Source: Sialis fuliginosa
Lineage: Eukaryota; Arthropoda; Insecta; Megaloptera; Sialidae
DNA length: 64,000 bases
Reading direction: 5' to 3'
NCBI GenBank assembly: GCA_961205875.1
Contig: OY540809.1
Location: forward strand, 33,926,267-33,990,266
The notes beneath the pieces were generated by a model, which worked only from the letters and a program-made list of their open reading frames with translations, made no database searches and was not told where the DNA came from. The translations under genes were made by a program, and so were the position numbers. Positions 33,437 to 45,782 of the stretch are shown piece by piece. Positions within the stretch are counted from its first letter, which is position 1, and each line of letters starts with the position of its first letter.

Positions 33437-33802
33437 TTAGAATAAGTCAGAAACAATACAAAAACAGTACATGTGCAGCAGAGTGCGTAATACAGTTATG
33501 TTACATTTGTAATTACATACAAAGGAAAAAAAATGTATGAATTCATTAACGCTATAAAAACACTTATTGTTAGTGATTAGATATTTTTTAATTCCTTTAT
33601 AAGCTATGAGACGGTATGTATAAATCGTTTTTAAACCTTGTCTTATAAAATTGTGATGTGATATTTGGAATTTATTAAATAGTGAACTGTTACTTGCTAC
33701 GAAGCAACCAGCCTCGTATAAGGATGGTAATGTTAGCAATTGGAATGTTGCGTATATAGTAGGGGGACGACATGATTCTCGGGGTTTAAGTTTTGATATC
33801 AT
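33437..33802 (-). mobile_element. LINE reverse-transcriptase C-terminal fragment
   Basis: The reverse-strand frame encodes LLTLPSLYEAGCFVASNSS followed by HHNFIRQGLK and YRLIAYKGIKKYL. This order (a 'LTLPSLY' helix, a run leading to an N-x-x-R/T-R-like block, then a 'Y-x-G-I-K-x-Y/F' block) is characteristic of the region after the polymerase domain in jockey/CR1-type non-LTR elements of insects. Only about 75 codons are recognisable; the rest of the 121-codon frame is past the likely end of homology. The TAAGTTTATTCCTTAG text at 33407-33422 may be the decayed 3' untranslated end. No endonuclease or catalytic FADD region is present. Confidence 0.5.
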
Positions 33803-34282
33803 AGCCCAATCATTTTAGATTTTTTCACGAAAAAACTGCCGAGTTGAAACTTTTGACGCAGTTGTGTGTCCCCGGCGGAGTAGATGATGAAATCACATTA
33901 TTGCCCATAAATTAATTACTGGAAGTGTCCGCCATCTTGGATTTTGGATTTTTGTCGATTTGAACGCGTATTTTGCATTTCTCGATAAAAAGGTTAGGAA
34001 TAATTTTGTAGAGAATTTAATTCTCCACAATCTTTATAAAGTCAATATTGTTGAAAAAATAGTATTTATTACTAATAATAAGCAAAAAGTGTTAAAAATT
34101 AAAAAAGTGGCGCAGTTTTTTCAACTTTTGTACCATTTTTATTGAAAATAAGTGGCTATTTAAATGACAAAGTTGTAAAGGACTCAATTTTCAACAGCTT
34201 TTGTACAAGCAAGTTTTTCGTACGAAGTGTAGATGGCGGCCGTTAAACTGCAAACTTAAGTGTTTGTGGTGTCAAGGCAATT
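33803..34282. other. Unique or old repeat DNA, no gene seen
   Basis: Contains GTCCGCCATCTTGGATTTTGG-like text often found in insect repeats, and GATGGCGGCCG near 34231. The 61-codon forward frame is AT-rich and unsupported. Confidence 0.35.
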
Positions 34283-34992
34283 TTGCTTCCTCGCAGTATC
34301 GAAGATACGAGAAGCTTTGAGATCGTTTTAAAATAAGAAAAAAATTGTTCTTCGATTTCAAAATTTTAACTGGATCTTTCCGTTTCAAGTTAAAACAAAC
34401 ACGTTTCGTTCTGTGTCTGTCTATCGAGTGAATCCTTGTCACACACATAACTCATGAAACACTGAACCGATATTAATGAAACTTGGATGTTGAGATCTAG
34501 ATTCAGGACGGTCCCATTTCAAAATCATCATTTATTTTTCAAGATATCTCAATAACGACACATGTTACGTGAAAATTGTATAGATTCTTTTTTGTAGAGC
34601 ATTCAATTTCCTGTAATATATGTAGGTCACCATAACACAATATTAGTGGTAAAATATTCCCTTACAAAGATTTATCTCAATTTGCTGTACAAAATCGTCA
34701 TTTGTTTTTTTTAATTGCTATTTACTTTGACATATTAAATGTCACTTTGACGTTTGCATAAATTTAGATTTAGGTTAAAATTGTCAAAAAATTAAAAATA
34801 TACGAAAAAATAATGTGCGTTTTAAGAACTAATATTTTTTAGCAAAATTGTATAAAAATTAAATGGTTTATCAATACCAGGCAATTTATCTAAACACTTT
34901 ATCGGTTTTTATTTAAGTTGTTCAATAATTAACTACCTTTGGTGAATTCAGCACGAGGAAGCACTGTGCATTTACTTGGCAGATGTTTTTTT
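34283..34992 (-). mobile_element. Dispersed element family R, copy 2 (reverse)
   Basis: Reverse-complement match to 15451-17077 without the TTAA insertion: it opens with TTGCTTCCTCGCAGTATCG and closes with CACGAGGAAGCACTGTGC and GGCAGATGTTTTT. About 710 bp. Contains the tract ACCGATATTAATGAAACTTG shared by all copies. No coding capacity. Confidence 0.75.
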
Positions 34993-35546
34993 TTTAAATA
35001 AAAACTCTTCAACATGTCACTTAAAGTATGATTACTGGCCCGCGATAATTAATCCTTGTCCGCCTCTGGCCTAGACAATCAACATACTGAAAGTTAAAAT
35101 AATGACAATGATTTTGAAAATGATAATTATAATAATACCTGTTTGTATTAAATTATACATACGAACGTACATATTGCTGCATTAGATTTTGAACTATTGC
35201 TGTATAATGTGTGATAGCACAATCACGTTATGGTTTTATTACAGAGATTAGTAACACTGCCAAATTGTTTCCAGTATACTCATTGGCATTGTTGTTATTG
35301 TAACAATATTGCATTTACACAAGTTATTGTCTTTTAGTGATATGAACAGATCTAGAAAATTATATCTAATTGTAAATTTAATTAATATATGCGTTATGTC
35401 TATAGTTACAGAAAATGCTGACATGTTTGATTCTAAATATTGAGGTATGATTATTAACTTCAGTACCTATATCATTACTATTTATTTTTATACATTCGTG
35501 AATTTTTTTTAGTTTGAAATTTGTACTAATATTATATAATATAATA
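34993..35546. other. Intergenic DNA, no gene seen
   Basis: No frames, repeats or RNA features recognised. Confidence 0.5.
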
Positions 35547-36151
35547 TTAATACTAATATTATAAATGCGAAAGTGTGTCTGTCTGTTTCTCTCTGTCTGT
35601 TTGTTACCTTTTCGCGGCTAAACCGCTGAACCGATCTTGATGAAATTTGGCAGTGAGATAACTTGCATCCCGAGGACGGACATAGGCAACTTCGTATCTC
35701 GAAAATTCAACCCCTAAAAAAGTGCAAGGGAGTGGAAAATTTTTAATTTTTTTAGTCATTAATATTTTACCCCCCGTTACATATGAAGGGTTGTAATTGG
35801 TTTCATTCGATCCGGGGGAAAAATATTACTGGGGAATTTTTTTTAGTAATAGATATTTCATCTCCTTTAACATATGAAGGGCTGTAGTTAGTTTTATTCG
35901 ATCCGGCGGGAAAAATACCACAAAGGTGGGGGTATTAGAAGAAAAAACAACCCCCTATCTTGCAAAGCAGTCGAGATATTTACGATTTGACATAATGAAT
36001 GAAAACCAAAATATAGAAAAAAATTATATTTCACACTCTTTTACATATAAATGGTTGTAATTATATGTAGTTTCATTCGATCCGGCGGAAAAAATATCAT
36101 GCGGATGGGGGTTTCGAAATCCACGTGAGCGAAGTCGCGAGTAGCAGCTAG
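35547..36151 (+). mobile_element. Helitron-like element family H1, single copy
   Basis: The 5' end reads TTAATACTAATATTATAAAT (the usual TCCA decayed to TTAA) and the 3' end is CTAG (36148-36151) before T. The hairpin GTGAGCGAAGTCGCGAG precedes the end. Internal blocks match 27133-28087, including the CATATGAAGGGTTGTAA repeats. 605 bp, no coding frame. Confidence 0.8.
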
Positions 36152-36846
36152 TGTTTTATATAATTAATATTGTATTAATAGTTTGAAATTAATAACTTAT
36201 TTTCAACAGGAAAATAAAATAAAATGTTATAAATTTTCGTCACAATTAAATTCACTTAAGAAAAAAAAGTGGGTGGGTGTTGCTGAGATTAGTAATGACA
36301 TCTAGCGAGCAAATACAAAACTAATAACTTCAAAAAATCTGTTTTACTGACTATCATAACAGATATCTGTATTATCTACATATACATAACTGTATAAGAT
36401 ATATGCACACCTTACCAAACCTTACTTCATCTTGTGTTTTTCGTTGTATGGTGCGTGCGAATTTCGTTGCATTACTAAAATTCACCCTGAACGCGCCTAA
36501 ATAAGTGTAACTTCAATAAATAATATAATATAAAAATTAATATTTTCATGAAATGTCCATTACTGTGGTCATTGACTTCTGGACATAAGACACATTGATT
36601 TGGTCGCTATCCCGACCAAATCTGCCTTAAAACTTATAAATAACAAGTACATAATTCTTTGTAATACAAGTGCTTTCGTGAAAATTGCCAATTGAAAAAA
36701 TATGAATGTCAAAAAGATTTGTGTGCACGTAAAATAATTAGTTAATAATTTTATAATTTATATCAACTACCTTCTTTTAAATACTCGATAATTCTGAATC
36801 ACGATTTATATCTTTCTTTAATAATTGTCTAAAAACATATAAAGTA
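36152..36846. other. Intergenic DNA, no gene seen
   Basis: AT-rich and unremarkable apart from a slightly more GC-balanced patch at 36420-36500. Confidence 0.45.
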
Positions 36847-37340
36847 AAGGCACCAGTTATAGCCGCTATAAGAGAAAGTTTTTGTTTTTCTTTTAATTAA
36901 TTGGCTTGTTTTTTGTAATTCTCATGAACTCATGTACTAATAAAACAAGTAACTCTTTATTTAATCAATTTAAAATCCACAAATATAGTTTGATTTTTAA
37001 ATTATAGCCTTTTATTTTGTTCATGTTTTTTTTCTCCAGTAATGGCAAAGGTATAAAACCAGTAATGAGCACGCAGTGATCAAATTTGAAACAATGTAAA
37101 GCAATTGCTATGATAATATAATAATTAATAAATGAATTATACTAATAATTAGTTTAAATGTTCACCATTTTGACACCTATTGGCCGATTGTCATCAAATC
37201 AGGTTGTAAGACAGTTAAATGTATATAAATTAATATTCAGAAATGGTAGTAATCAAATACCAATAGATATGTCTAATTCAGTACATTTAATGAAAAAATT
37301 GCCATTACTGGGGCCCGTGCCAAGACTGGTGCCACCACCT
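36847..37340. mobile_element. MITE family A, copy 2
   Basis: TA at 36845-36846 and 37341-37342. The left end AAAGGCACCAGTTAT is shortened relative to copy 1 and the right end is ACTGGTGCCACCACCT. Shares the CTCCAGTAATGGCAAAG and TTGACACCTATTGGCCGATT blocks with the other copies. 494 bp. Confidence 0.8.
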
Positions 37341-37342
37341 TA

Positions 37343-37698
37343 TATCTTTAAAAGATATTGATACTATGTATGTATATATATATATGTATATAAGCTTGTT
37401 TAAGTGGATGTGTGTGGGTGTGTGTACGTTTATCACGACTGTATATCGGGGAGACGTCGTGACGCCGGTCTTGACGTACGTTTTGAAACTCGAGCCAGTC
37501 CAAACCACATCACACAAACGTGATATTCTGAAGCGGTGATGGAAAATGTAGTTTTTTAAATGTACACTACACAAAAAAAATTGAGTCAATATTATTACAT
37601 TTATTCTGAAGTCAATAGTGCTGACACAAAATAATACGATAATTGTATCATAAGTTTCTGAATATTCCTACTTCACGCCGATTTATATGTAGATTATA
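37343..37698. other. Spacer with AT microsatellite
   Basis: A TATATATG-type microsatellite at 37366-37393, then a GC-balanced patch (37400-37520) with no defensible frame. Confidence 0.4.
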
Positions 37699-38503
37699 CA
37701 GGATGTCCCGTAAACATACCGACAAACTTTCAGGAGTTGTCGAGTACATTAAAACCAAGGTTTCGAACCGTTATTTTTTTCGTTTCGGTTTTCGTTCCGG
37801 TTCGAGTAAAAAAATATATTTTGGTTCGGTTCCGGTTTTCGTTCCGCAAAAAATAACGGTTTTTCTGGTGTTTTCGGTTCAACTCCGAGGGATTAATTAA
37901 AACAAAAATATTTGTATTTAACAAATTTTTTCTAACATAATTTAGAATATTTTATGGTACTTGTATGACTACACGAAAATCTATAATTTGTACTCCAGGG
38001 AGCACCTAAACATTCTATGTTTATGTTTATTTTTATGTTATCTCCTAAAGTATCAACTTTTAAAAAAAAATTGCAAAGGATGATAAGTTTTAAGGATTAA
38101 TCAAACAATATAAAGAAATAATTTTTTGAATTTTTTTATAATATTGATTAATTTTATAAAAAAAAGTTCCCAATCAAAAAAATAAAAAATGTCACCAAAT
38201 GTTCTAAAAATTTGTTTTGTATTTATTTGCTAATTCGAAGCACTTTTTATCTCTTGCAAATTTTTCTAAAAGTTTATCTTTTAGAAGATAAAAATAAAAA
38301 TAAATATAAACATAAAATTATGTATTAAAGAGCAGTTATTATGGATTTTCATAAGTTGCACCCTTCACAATTTTTGATCAATATACTTACATAAAAAATT
38401 TCAATCAAAAGGCAAAATTTATGAAATCATTAACAAAAAAACGATTATTTTAATGTCCTCGACAACTCCTGAAAGTTTGTCGGTATGTTTACGGGACAAC
38501 CTG
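37699..38503. mobile_element. Mariner-type MITE with about 55-bp inverted repeats
   Basis: TA at 37697-37698 and 38504-38505. The ends read CAGGATGTCCCGTAAACATA and, inverted on the right, CAGGTTGTCCCGTAAACATA; pairing continues through ACAAACTTTCAGGAGTTGTC and ends near 37756/38447. 805 bp. A second inverted pair lies inside (near 38016-38062 against 38262-38320), and a block at 37757-37890 rich in GGTTTTCGTTCCGG motifs looks like a separate insertion starting near CAAGGTTTCGAACCG. Confidence 0.85.
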
Positions 38504-38505
38504 TA

Positions 38506-39125
38506 TATATTATTTGTATTACACGTGAAAATAGGGCTTTTTATTTTAATTCTTGTGTTTAGTAAAATGTCCTACAATTTTTGTTATTTAATGAAAAATC
38601 AATTTAATGTTAAATTGAGTTCTATTATATTAATACTTTCAAACAATCTGTATCGATATAATTTAAATGTTTTTATAAAGCATCGATATCAAGGATTGTA
38701 TGGGTTGTTGGAAAGAGGGCGTCCCATTATCGGGTTAACTACAGTTTATATTTCAACTTTGGAGTTAATTTAAACTGACGCCCATCGAGTGTAAAATGAT
38801 TGATGTAGTTAAAAATTAAAAGAGCAAGTCACTAAAAAAATCCGCTTGGCCTCTTGTTTGATAAAAATCTTTACGATGGATTTTTGCTATTAAACTGATG
38901 AGTTTTTTTTTTCAAGATAATTCCTAAAAAAATATCATTTTATATTTGATGATAGAACGGCATTATTTTTTTTAAATTATTTCATATAAATTTTTGTTAT
39001 GGTTGTGCTTTTTGGTAGATAATTTTAGATTAAAGGGATTTTTTGTACTAATGTTATTTAAAATAGTTTAATATTTATTGTCAATTCTGTGTATTAGAAT
39101 CCTACAAAATGATTAAAATGAAATT
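38506..39125. other. Intergenic DNA, no gene seen
   Basis: The 106-codon frame at 38453-38773 overlaps the preceding MITE and is AT-rich; I do not call it. Confidence 0.45.
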
Positions 39126-39891
39126 AAAAAAACATCTGCTAAGTAAATGCACAGTGCTTCCTCGTGCTAAATTCACCAAAGGTAGGTAATTAATTATTAA
39201 ACAATTTAAATAACAACCGATAGTGTTTAGATAAACTGCCTGGAATTGGTTAACCATTTAATTTTTTTATAATTTAACTAAAAAATCTTAGTTCGAAATA
39301 TTTTTTAAAATGCACCTGATTATTTTTTCGTATATTTTTAATTTTTTGACAATTTCAATCTAAATCTAAATTTATGCAAACGTCAAAATGACATTTAATA
39401 TGTCCAAGCAAATATCAATTTAGATAAACTAAACACGATTTTTAAAAATAAATTGAGATAAATCTTTGTAATATTTTACAACAAACGTTGTAGACCCATA
39501 TTATAGGAAATTTTATGCTCTACAAAAAATATTCTATAAAATTTTCACGTAACATGTGTCGTTCTTGAGATATCTTGAAAAAATAAATATTTTGGGGTGT
39601 CACCTTACACATGATTTTGATGATTTTGAAATGGAGCCGTCCTCAAGCCAGACCCAACCATCCGACCAAGTTTCAACAATATCGGTTGTGATAAGGATTC
39701 AGGGGACAGACGGACACACACACACACACGAACGGATGGACAGACAGACAGACAGACACGGAACAAAAAGTATTTGTCTTGACGTAAAACGGAAAGATCA
39801 ATTTAAAATTTTGAAATCGAAGAACATTTTTTTTGTCTCAATCTGAAACGATCACAAAGCCTCTCGTATCTTCGATATTGCGAGGAAGCAA
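39126..39891 (+). mobile_element. Dispersed element family R, copy 3
   Basis: Uninterrupted copy, from AAAAAAACATCTGCTAAG to CGAGGAAGCAA. It shows the empty TTAA site that is occupied in copy 1. A CA run and GACA run lie at 39714-39757. The 96-codon frame at 39556-39846 repeats the pseudo-frame of copy 1 with different length and is not taken as a gene. Confidence 0.75.
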
Positions 39892-40701
39892 TAAGTTACA
39901 TACCTTTATCAAGTTTATTCAATTATGTACTTTGTTCAAATTAAGACAAAAATATGGGAAAAAGAAAAGATAAAAATATAGAAACTACTTTTCAACGCTC
40001 TAATTAATTATAATTTAATAATGAGGGAAAAGGTATTCCTTCGAATGATAAAGCTGCAAATTTTATAATCCTATGGGAAATTGAATGTAAGTTTTTTTAA
40101 TTTATGAGAGAAAAATTCTTACATTTAATGTTTGCCTTTTCGACGACCATAAATTTTAATTTTTAAATTAAAGTTATAAAAATTTAAAATATACGTTTAT
40201 TTGTCATAGTTTTTTTTTATATAATTTATCGTTTAATGTTTTACAAAATATTTACCGTTTAAGATATTAAATTGTTAAAGCCCAAGTTTTTTTTATCAAT
40301 TAATATTTGCGAAATACTTTTATTTCTTGAATATCTTCTGCGTTGCATTTTAAAAAAAATTTACTTTGATAAATGAAACATCAAAAAAAGTTTATAAAAA
40401 AAAATTATGTTTCATTTTTCAAAGTCGTTATTTCTGAAGAAGACCAAAAAATGATAAATGAGAAGAATGAAAAATCGCGAAAATATAAAATTAAAAATTG
40501 ATTTAAAATGTACTTTTCAGTAACTGCACCGATTAATTTGTCCTAAAAAAATGGTAATTTTATATTTGTATATTATTAATTCACTTATGAATATTAATAT
40601 TAATACTATAGGTATTATAATTATACAGAACAAATTATCTTTTAAGCGATATGTTATACCGGGAAAATGGTAAGAATATGAATACATATATAATAATAAT
40701 T
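39892..40701. other. AT-rich intergenic DNA, no gene seen
   Basis: No frame or repeat recognised. Confidence 0.5.
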
Positions 40702-41327
40702 AGAGATTGGAAAAATAGTTTTTCAACTATTGCGAAAAATGCAACTATTGTAATTTTTATTACATATCTCTATCTATTTTTAAACTATTTGCCTTTTTTT
40801 TATCCAACGTTAAAAATTTTGTATTGAAAAAAAGTCATAAAGACAAAGTTTGAAATAATTCTAATTATTAATATTGATTTTTTTCAAAAAAATATACATG
40901 TTTATAGATAATAAACATAATATATATTTATTGTGATTTCCTAACAAGTTTGAGTTTTATTCATACAATTCTTTGTAGATTTTTTTAGTTTTATATATTT
41001 TTATAAATACATTTTGTCAATTATACAGATATTTTTCATAGATTTTATGTTGTGTTTTTACATATTTATTTGTTTAATTTTTTTTGGCTTCTAAAATCTA
41101 TCTAGAATCGACCATAACATGTTTTCCTCGAAAATTTCGGATTTGACACTTTTTACTAATACGTTGATTTCATTAATTTATTGATTAAATCAAAAAAAAA
41201 TTATTATTGTAACTATTTCACAACTATTTTGATTTAAAAAAACTATTTGCGAACTATTTTACAGAAAAAAAATCAACTATATAGTAACTTTTTCATTTAA
41301 AATAACAACTTTTTTTTCCAATCTCTA
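40702..41327. mobile_element. hAT-like MITE, 626 bp
   Basis: The ends read AGAGATTGGAAAAATAG and TTTTTTTTCCAATCTCTA, the same AGAG/CTCTA style as the element at 18145-18574. The flanks are both ATAATAATT, compatible with a duplicated target, but the local AAT repeat makes the exact 8 bp ambiguous. Subterminal ACTATTTG/CAACTAT motifs recur near both ends. Non-coding. Confidence 0.75.
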
Positions 41328-42078
41328 ATAATAATTAATCTACGACTTTTAATATACATATGTATGTATTTTTCAAAAGTGATTCTTTTGCGAAAAAATA
41401 ATATTTAAAAAAACATTTAATAGTTTCATCAAATACTGGTCGATCAAGGAATTAACCAGACCGTAAAGAAGATGTGGTCGGTCGAGAAATTTCGCTGTAT
41501 TTGAATATCATTTATATTATGTGTACTATACGTATGTGTATATACGTGTGTGTTTGTGTTATGATTTTGTAGTGCCCGTTTATATTCATGATTTGATGAA
41601 TTAATTATGGAGTAATTTATCAAACAGCCCATCACCGATGGTTTTCAAATTAAACAAGCAGGACCATGGCGTGTACGCTTCAAGCTGTTATAATGTGTAG
41701 ATATATTACACCAATATTGTGTCAAAACTTCCTTTAAAGTTCAGTATCTTACCACAACTAAGAGCTGCATTGTTGCATACGGAATTTTTGTTCATCTTAT
41801 CGTTTTTATTTATTTCTTCGTACAGAAATTATGAATAGTTAAAATATATTAACTAACGGGTTCTAAAAAGCAAAAAAGTTTGTTCTGAAATTATAATTGT
41901 ACGAGAAACACGCTTTCAATTTATTTTCAAAAAAGACGTGTATGTGTGGTAGTCAAAAAATCTGTTTCCGGTAAAACCATAAGTTGGCGGATGAAGCCAA
42001 CTTACCGAATTTCAAACAGTTTTTATTATGGCTGTTAAAGTCTTCATGCAAGCTTGTCAGATAAATGGAAAGACCGAA
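41328..42078. other. Intergenic DNA, no gene seen
   Basis: A TG-rich microsatellite-like stretch at 41520-41560; no gene or clear repeat. Confidence 0.45.
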
Positions 42079-42718
42079 ATAACACAGGCCGACATCATTT
42101 TTGGTCTCTCTACTTAAATAGGTGATTTCGGAGGTTTTTGACTTGCTGAAACTGAATCCGTCACGTCAAGTTTTTGATATAACCAATCCTAAAAGTGTCC
42201 AAAATGATGATTTTAGTAATATTTAAGAATTTATTACCAGTTAGGTAACTTTTTTCTAAAGTTTTCGTTCATGGTAAGAAGTAGTACTATCTTTACTCTT
42301 TAAAATATTCTGCTGTACGATTTTTTTTCACCGAAATAAACTAGTTTGAAGTTTATGTTATATTTAATTTTGTATCACTGTGTCTACTCTATTAAGAAAA
42401 ATATCATATATTCAAACTAGTATATTTCGGTGAAAAAAAATCGTACAATAAAAAATAAAAATTGGTTTTAAAGAGGAAAGATAGTACACTATTTCTTACC
42501 GCGAACGAAAACTTTAGAAAAAAAGTCTCTACTTGGTAATAAATTCTTAAACATTGCCAAAATCGTCATTTTGACACTTAAGTTAGATTATATCAAAAAC
42601 CTGACGTGATGGAGCAATTCGGGTGACGGATTCGGTTTCATCACGCCAAAAAACTCCGAAATCACTTATTGAAGTAGAGACACCAGTACAAAAGTATTTT
42701 TTTGTCGGCCTGTGTTAT
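42079..42718. mobile_element. 640-bp foldback element, arms of about 300 bp
   Basis: ATAACACAGGCCGAC (42079-42093) is mirrored exactly by GTCGGCCTGTGTTAT (42704-42718). Inward, GTGATTTCGGAG, GAATCCGTCAC, TTTCTAAAGTTTTCGTTC and TTTTTTTTCACCGAAAT all have inverted partners, so nearly the whole element folds on itself around about 42398. There is no coding frame. Arms have diverged by small indels, so it is not recent. Confidence 0.8.
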
Positions 42719-43502
42719 CTTCGACCAAAACCAATAATGCTTTTGTTTCAGTGACGTGATGACAAGTAAAATAACAGGTTACTGTATCATATTCATCCCA
42801 TATTTTTTTCATCAATTAATAAACATTTGCACCCCTTTTTCTCGCTAAGTACGTTATATCAATTAATCTATTTTCCGTACATCCTCGCTGACAGCCCCCC
42901 CTCTAACTTCAAGAGGAGGGGGTAGAAAGAACGAGTTAATCTGTCCGTTTTGCCGCGCGAGACGTTGAGAGTGATTGATTACAGATACGTATTAAGCAGA
43001 ATGAATATGTTTTGTTTCGTACCCACTTAGCATAGTCGCTACTAGATGGTGCTGCTTCCGCCAATGAATAACGCAGGAATTCGCCAGTTTCTTAAACACT
43101 CCTTTTTATGATAAAGTTTTAGTTGGAGCATTGAGTCAATGGTTTTACTAGATGTAAAGTGTTGCTTAGATTGAGGATAATAACTTCTAATGAGTTTGAA
43201 TAGAGTGTCGAGAGACTTTAATAAATAACAGAAATTTCGTAATAATCTTAGAATATTTATTGTGTCGTTTAATATTGTGTATTACAATTTTATTTTTTGT
43301 TATCACCCTTTATTTAATCAAAAACAGTGCTTAAGTAAATTTAATAATTATTTAATTTGCTTATTTACTAACAAGGAGACCTTATTCTATGTCACAAACT
43401 TTGAGCATTGTCATATTTATGTTGTGGTATTTGACCAAAGGCTACTACAACACTTCTAAATGTCTCCATGTTAAATTTCCTATGGCTTAAAATACACTAT
43501 TA
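42719..43502. other. Intergenic DNA with a small GC hairpin
   Basis: CCCCCCCTCTAACTTCAAG followed by AGGAGGGGG at 42894-42921 makes a short hairpin. A unique GC-balanced patch covers 42940-43100. The frame at 43262-43459 is unsupported. Confidence 0.4.
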
Positions 43503-44730
43503 GGTTGTTGCAAAAATAATGCACGTTTATTATTATAAACTTTAAACTTATATATTTCAAAATATAACTAAGCTACTTAATCAAAATAAGAGCCATTGGA
43601 TTCGATACACTTTTCCCAATTAGAAACAAATTTGTTTATGTCGCTAATGTAAAACTTGGGAGTTCTGGAAGCAACAAATTGTTCGAAGGCACTTTTGGCA
43701 TCTGCTTGATTATTAAACTTTCTGCCTTGAAGGGATTTGTCGAGGTGCTTGAAAAAGTGATAATCAGTGAGTAAGAGGTCCGATGAGTAAGATGGGTGAG
43801 GTAAGGGTTCGTATCCTAATTTGTTCAGCTTTTGTAATGTCTCTTATTGTCGTGTAGACATATAGGACCTTTCCTGTTGATTAATGCTGGACATATGGAC
43901 CCCAATTTTTTATGCATTTCGTCAATTTGTTGACAATACCTTTCTGCTGTAATTGTTTCACCAGGATTTAAAAAGTTATAGTGGATTAATCCCTGTACAG
44001 ACCACCAAACGGGCACCATTGTCTTCTTTGGATGCAAACTTGGCTTTGGAAAGTGTTTAGCTTTATTTAATCACTGCCCTGAACGTCTTCTATTGTCATA
44101 CAATCCATTTTTCATCGCACATTACAATACGTTCCAAAAATGGATCGTTTTTGTTTCGTATAAGAAGCATAGAGCAAATTTCGTATCGACGATTTTATAA
44201 TTTTCGCTTTATTCGTGTGGCACCCATTTATCAAGCTTTTTTGTTTTGACAACCGTAGTTAAATACTGTGAAATGGTTCCTGGGTCTACTTGTAGCTCTT
44301 CTGCAAGTTCTCGGACAGTTGTATGTGGATTAGTTTCCCATATAACTTTCAACATGTCCGCGACCCTATTGGTCTTCCAAATTTACTTCACCTGCATGAA
44401 ATTTTTGAAACCAACGCCGCACCATGGATTCATCAATGGACCCCTGCCCCCAAACTTTATTGATGTTTCTGGCCATTTGCGCTGCACTGCGGCCGAGTTT
44501 GAACTCATAAAAATAATTTTTTCTAAAATCCTTTTTCGACATCTTTTTTTAATCACCTTAAAATAGGTGAAATTGAAATTTTATGAAAAATGTTCAAAGA
44601 AATAAAGGAAGTCAGTAAAAAAATCTTTAAAATGATATATGTATAACACTTTACATTAGGCGACAACTTTAAGAGAAAATAGTACCTAAATCTAGGCATA
44701 GGAAAAACGTGCATTATTTTTGCAACAACC
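43503..44730 (-). mobile_element. Near full-length mariner element
   Basis: The ends read GGTTGTTGCAAAAATAATGC on the left and an exact mirror (GCATTATTTTTGCAACAACC) on the right. TA lies immediately left (43501-43502); on the right the TA is one base further out (GTA), a small later change. The 1.23-kb length and the content, a single decayed transposase on the reverse strand, are those of a complete Tc1/mariner-superfamily mariner, close in ends and protein to the Hsmar1/SETMAR type. Confidence 0.93.
43577..44542 (-). pseudogene. Mariner transposase, decayed
   Basis: The transposase cuts and re-inserts the element at TA. Reading on the reverse strand from the ATG at 44542, the N-terminal helix-turn-helix part begins MSKKDFRKNYFYEFKLGRSA and includes MVRRWFQKFHAGEVNLED. 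The catalytic domain keeps CDEKW (first Asp, near 44115), FLNPGETITAERYCQQIDEM, LHDN (second Asp) and SSDLLLTDYHFFKHLDKSL (third Asp), the D,D34D set of mariners, and ends CIESNGSYFD before TAA at 43577. Length, about 322 codons against roughly 345 usual, shows small losses. Internal stops (after 'EDQ', and in the tract after CDEKW) and about three frame changes mean it cannot be functional. SETMAR-type transposases are the nearest relatives I can name. Confidence 0.92.
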
Positions 44731-45630
44731 GTATATGTGTACAGTGCTACAAGCATAAACACATTTTTTTTTTTAATAATACATACATCCCACGAAATTA
44801 AATACAAATTTCGGGATATTTTTTTTACAGAAGGTATATATAAAATATATTATGTACGAGTATATTGTACAGAGCCAACCGATTTATATATCTGCACACC
44901 TAGTAAAATACGGTTGGAAGTCAAAATGTCACACCTTTGGGTTATAATCACATATTTTATAATAAAATATCGTTGTAGCTTTATCTAACCCTTCGCCACT
45001 TTCCTAAACACTCGAAACTACATTTACTATATCTATTTATTTTGATTTATATTCCTCATTCTCAACTAAAATATCTATTTGTAAACAGTTAACACTTTTG
45101 AATTACCATTCTGTTGTGTTACTAGATGTACACTTGTACAGTGTACATGATTATAAATACTTAAGTACTGTTTTATAAAAATTTTGTCAGATTTGTTAAT
45201 TATTTTATAATTAAGAGGAAAATTAAGTGGGTATATTTTTACTATCAGAACAAAGTATAATTTTCATATCCACTCGCATAACTCGGGCTTAATGAATCTC
45301 GTAATTTGTTTAAAGTTACTTCGTGTCTCGAATATTACATATAATTCTCTATAAATTGTGTGTAACTTGTTTTAACTCTTAATGTGAAATGTAACTCTTC
45401 ATAACTTAATTTAAATGGATATGCGCATACTTGTATATGCTGTTTCAGTCTATATACACTAACTTTTATAACCTCAATGATAATAAATCCGAATTGATAA
45501 CTTAATAATATTTTCTATGTATAAGTGAGCACTCATATCACATCGTGGCAATAGGCAACTTGCAACTAGCAAGTACCTACATACATACAGTTATTTTAGT
45601 ACTTAAATAATCACTTTTACTTTCTTATAA
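44731..45630. other. Intergenic DNA, no gene seen
   Basis: Short frames at 44737-44988 cross the mariner border and are unsupported. Otherwise AT-rich and unremarkable. Confidence 0.45.
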
Positions 45631-45775
45631 TCCATACTAATATTATAAATGCGAAAGTTTGTCTGTCTGTTTGTTACTTTTTCACGGCCAAACTGATCTT
45701 GATGAAATTTGGCAAAGAGATAACTTGCATCCTGAGGAAGGATATACACTACTTTGTATCTCGAAAAATTTATTA
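45631..45775 (+). mobile_element. Helitron-like 5' fragment, family H1
   Basis: TCCATACTAATATTATAAAT after A (45630) is an intact H1 5' end. The match runs through GATCTTGATGAAATTTGGCA and stops near 45775, where a different repeat begins. The 3' end is absent. Confidence 0.75.
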
Positions 45776-45782
45776 GATAAAT

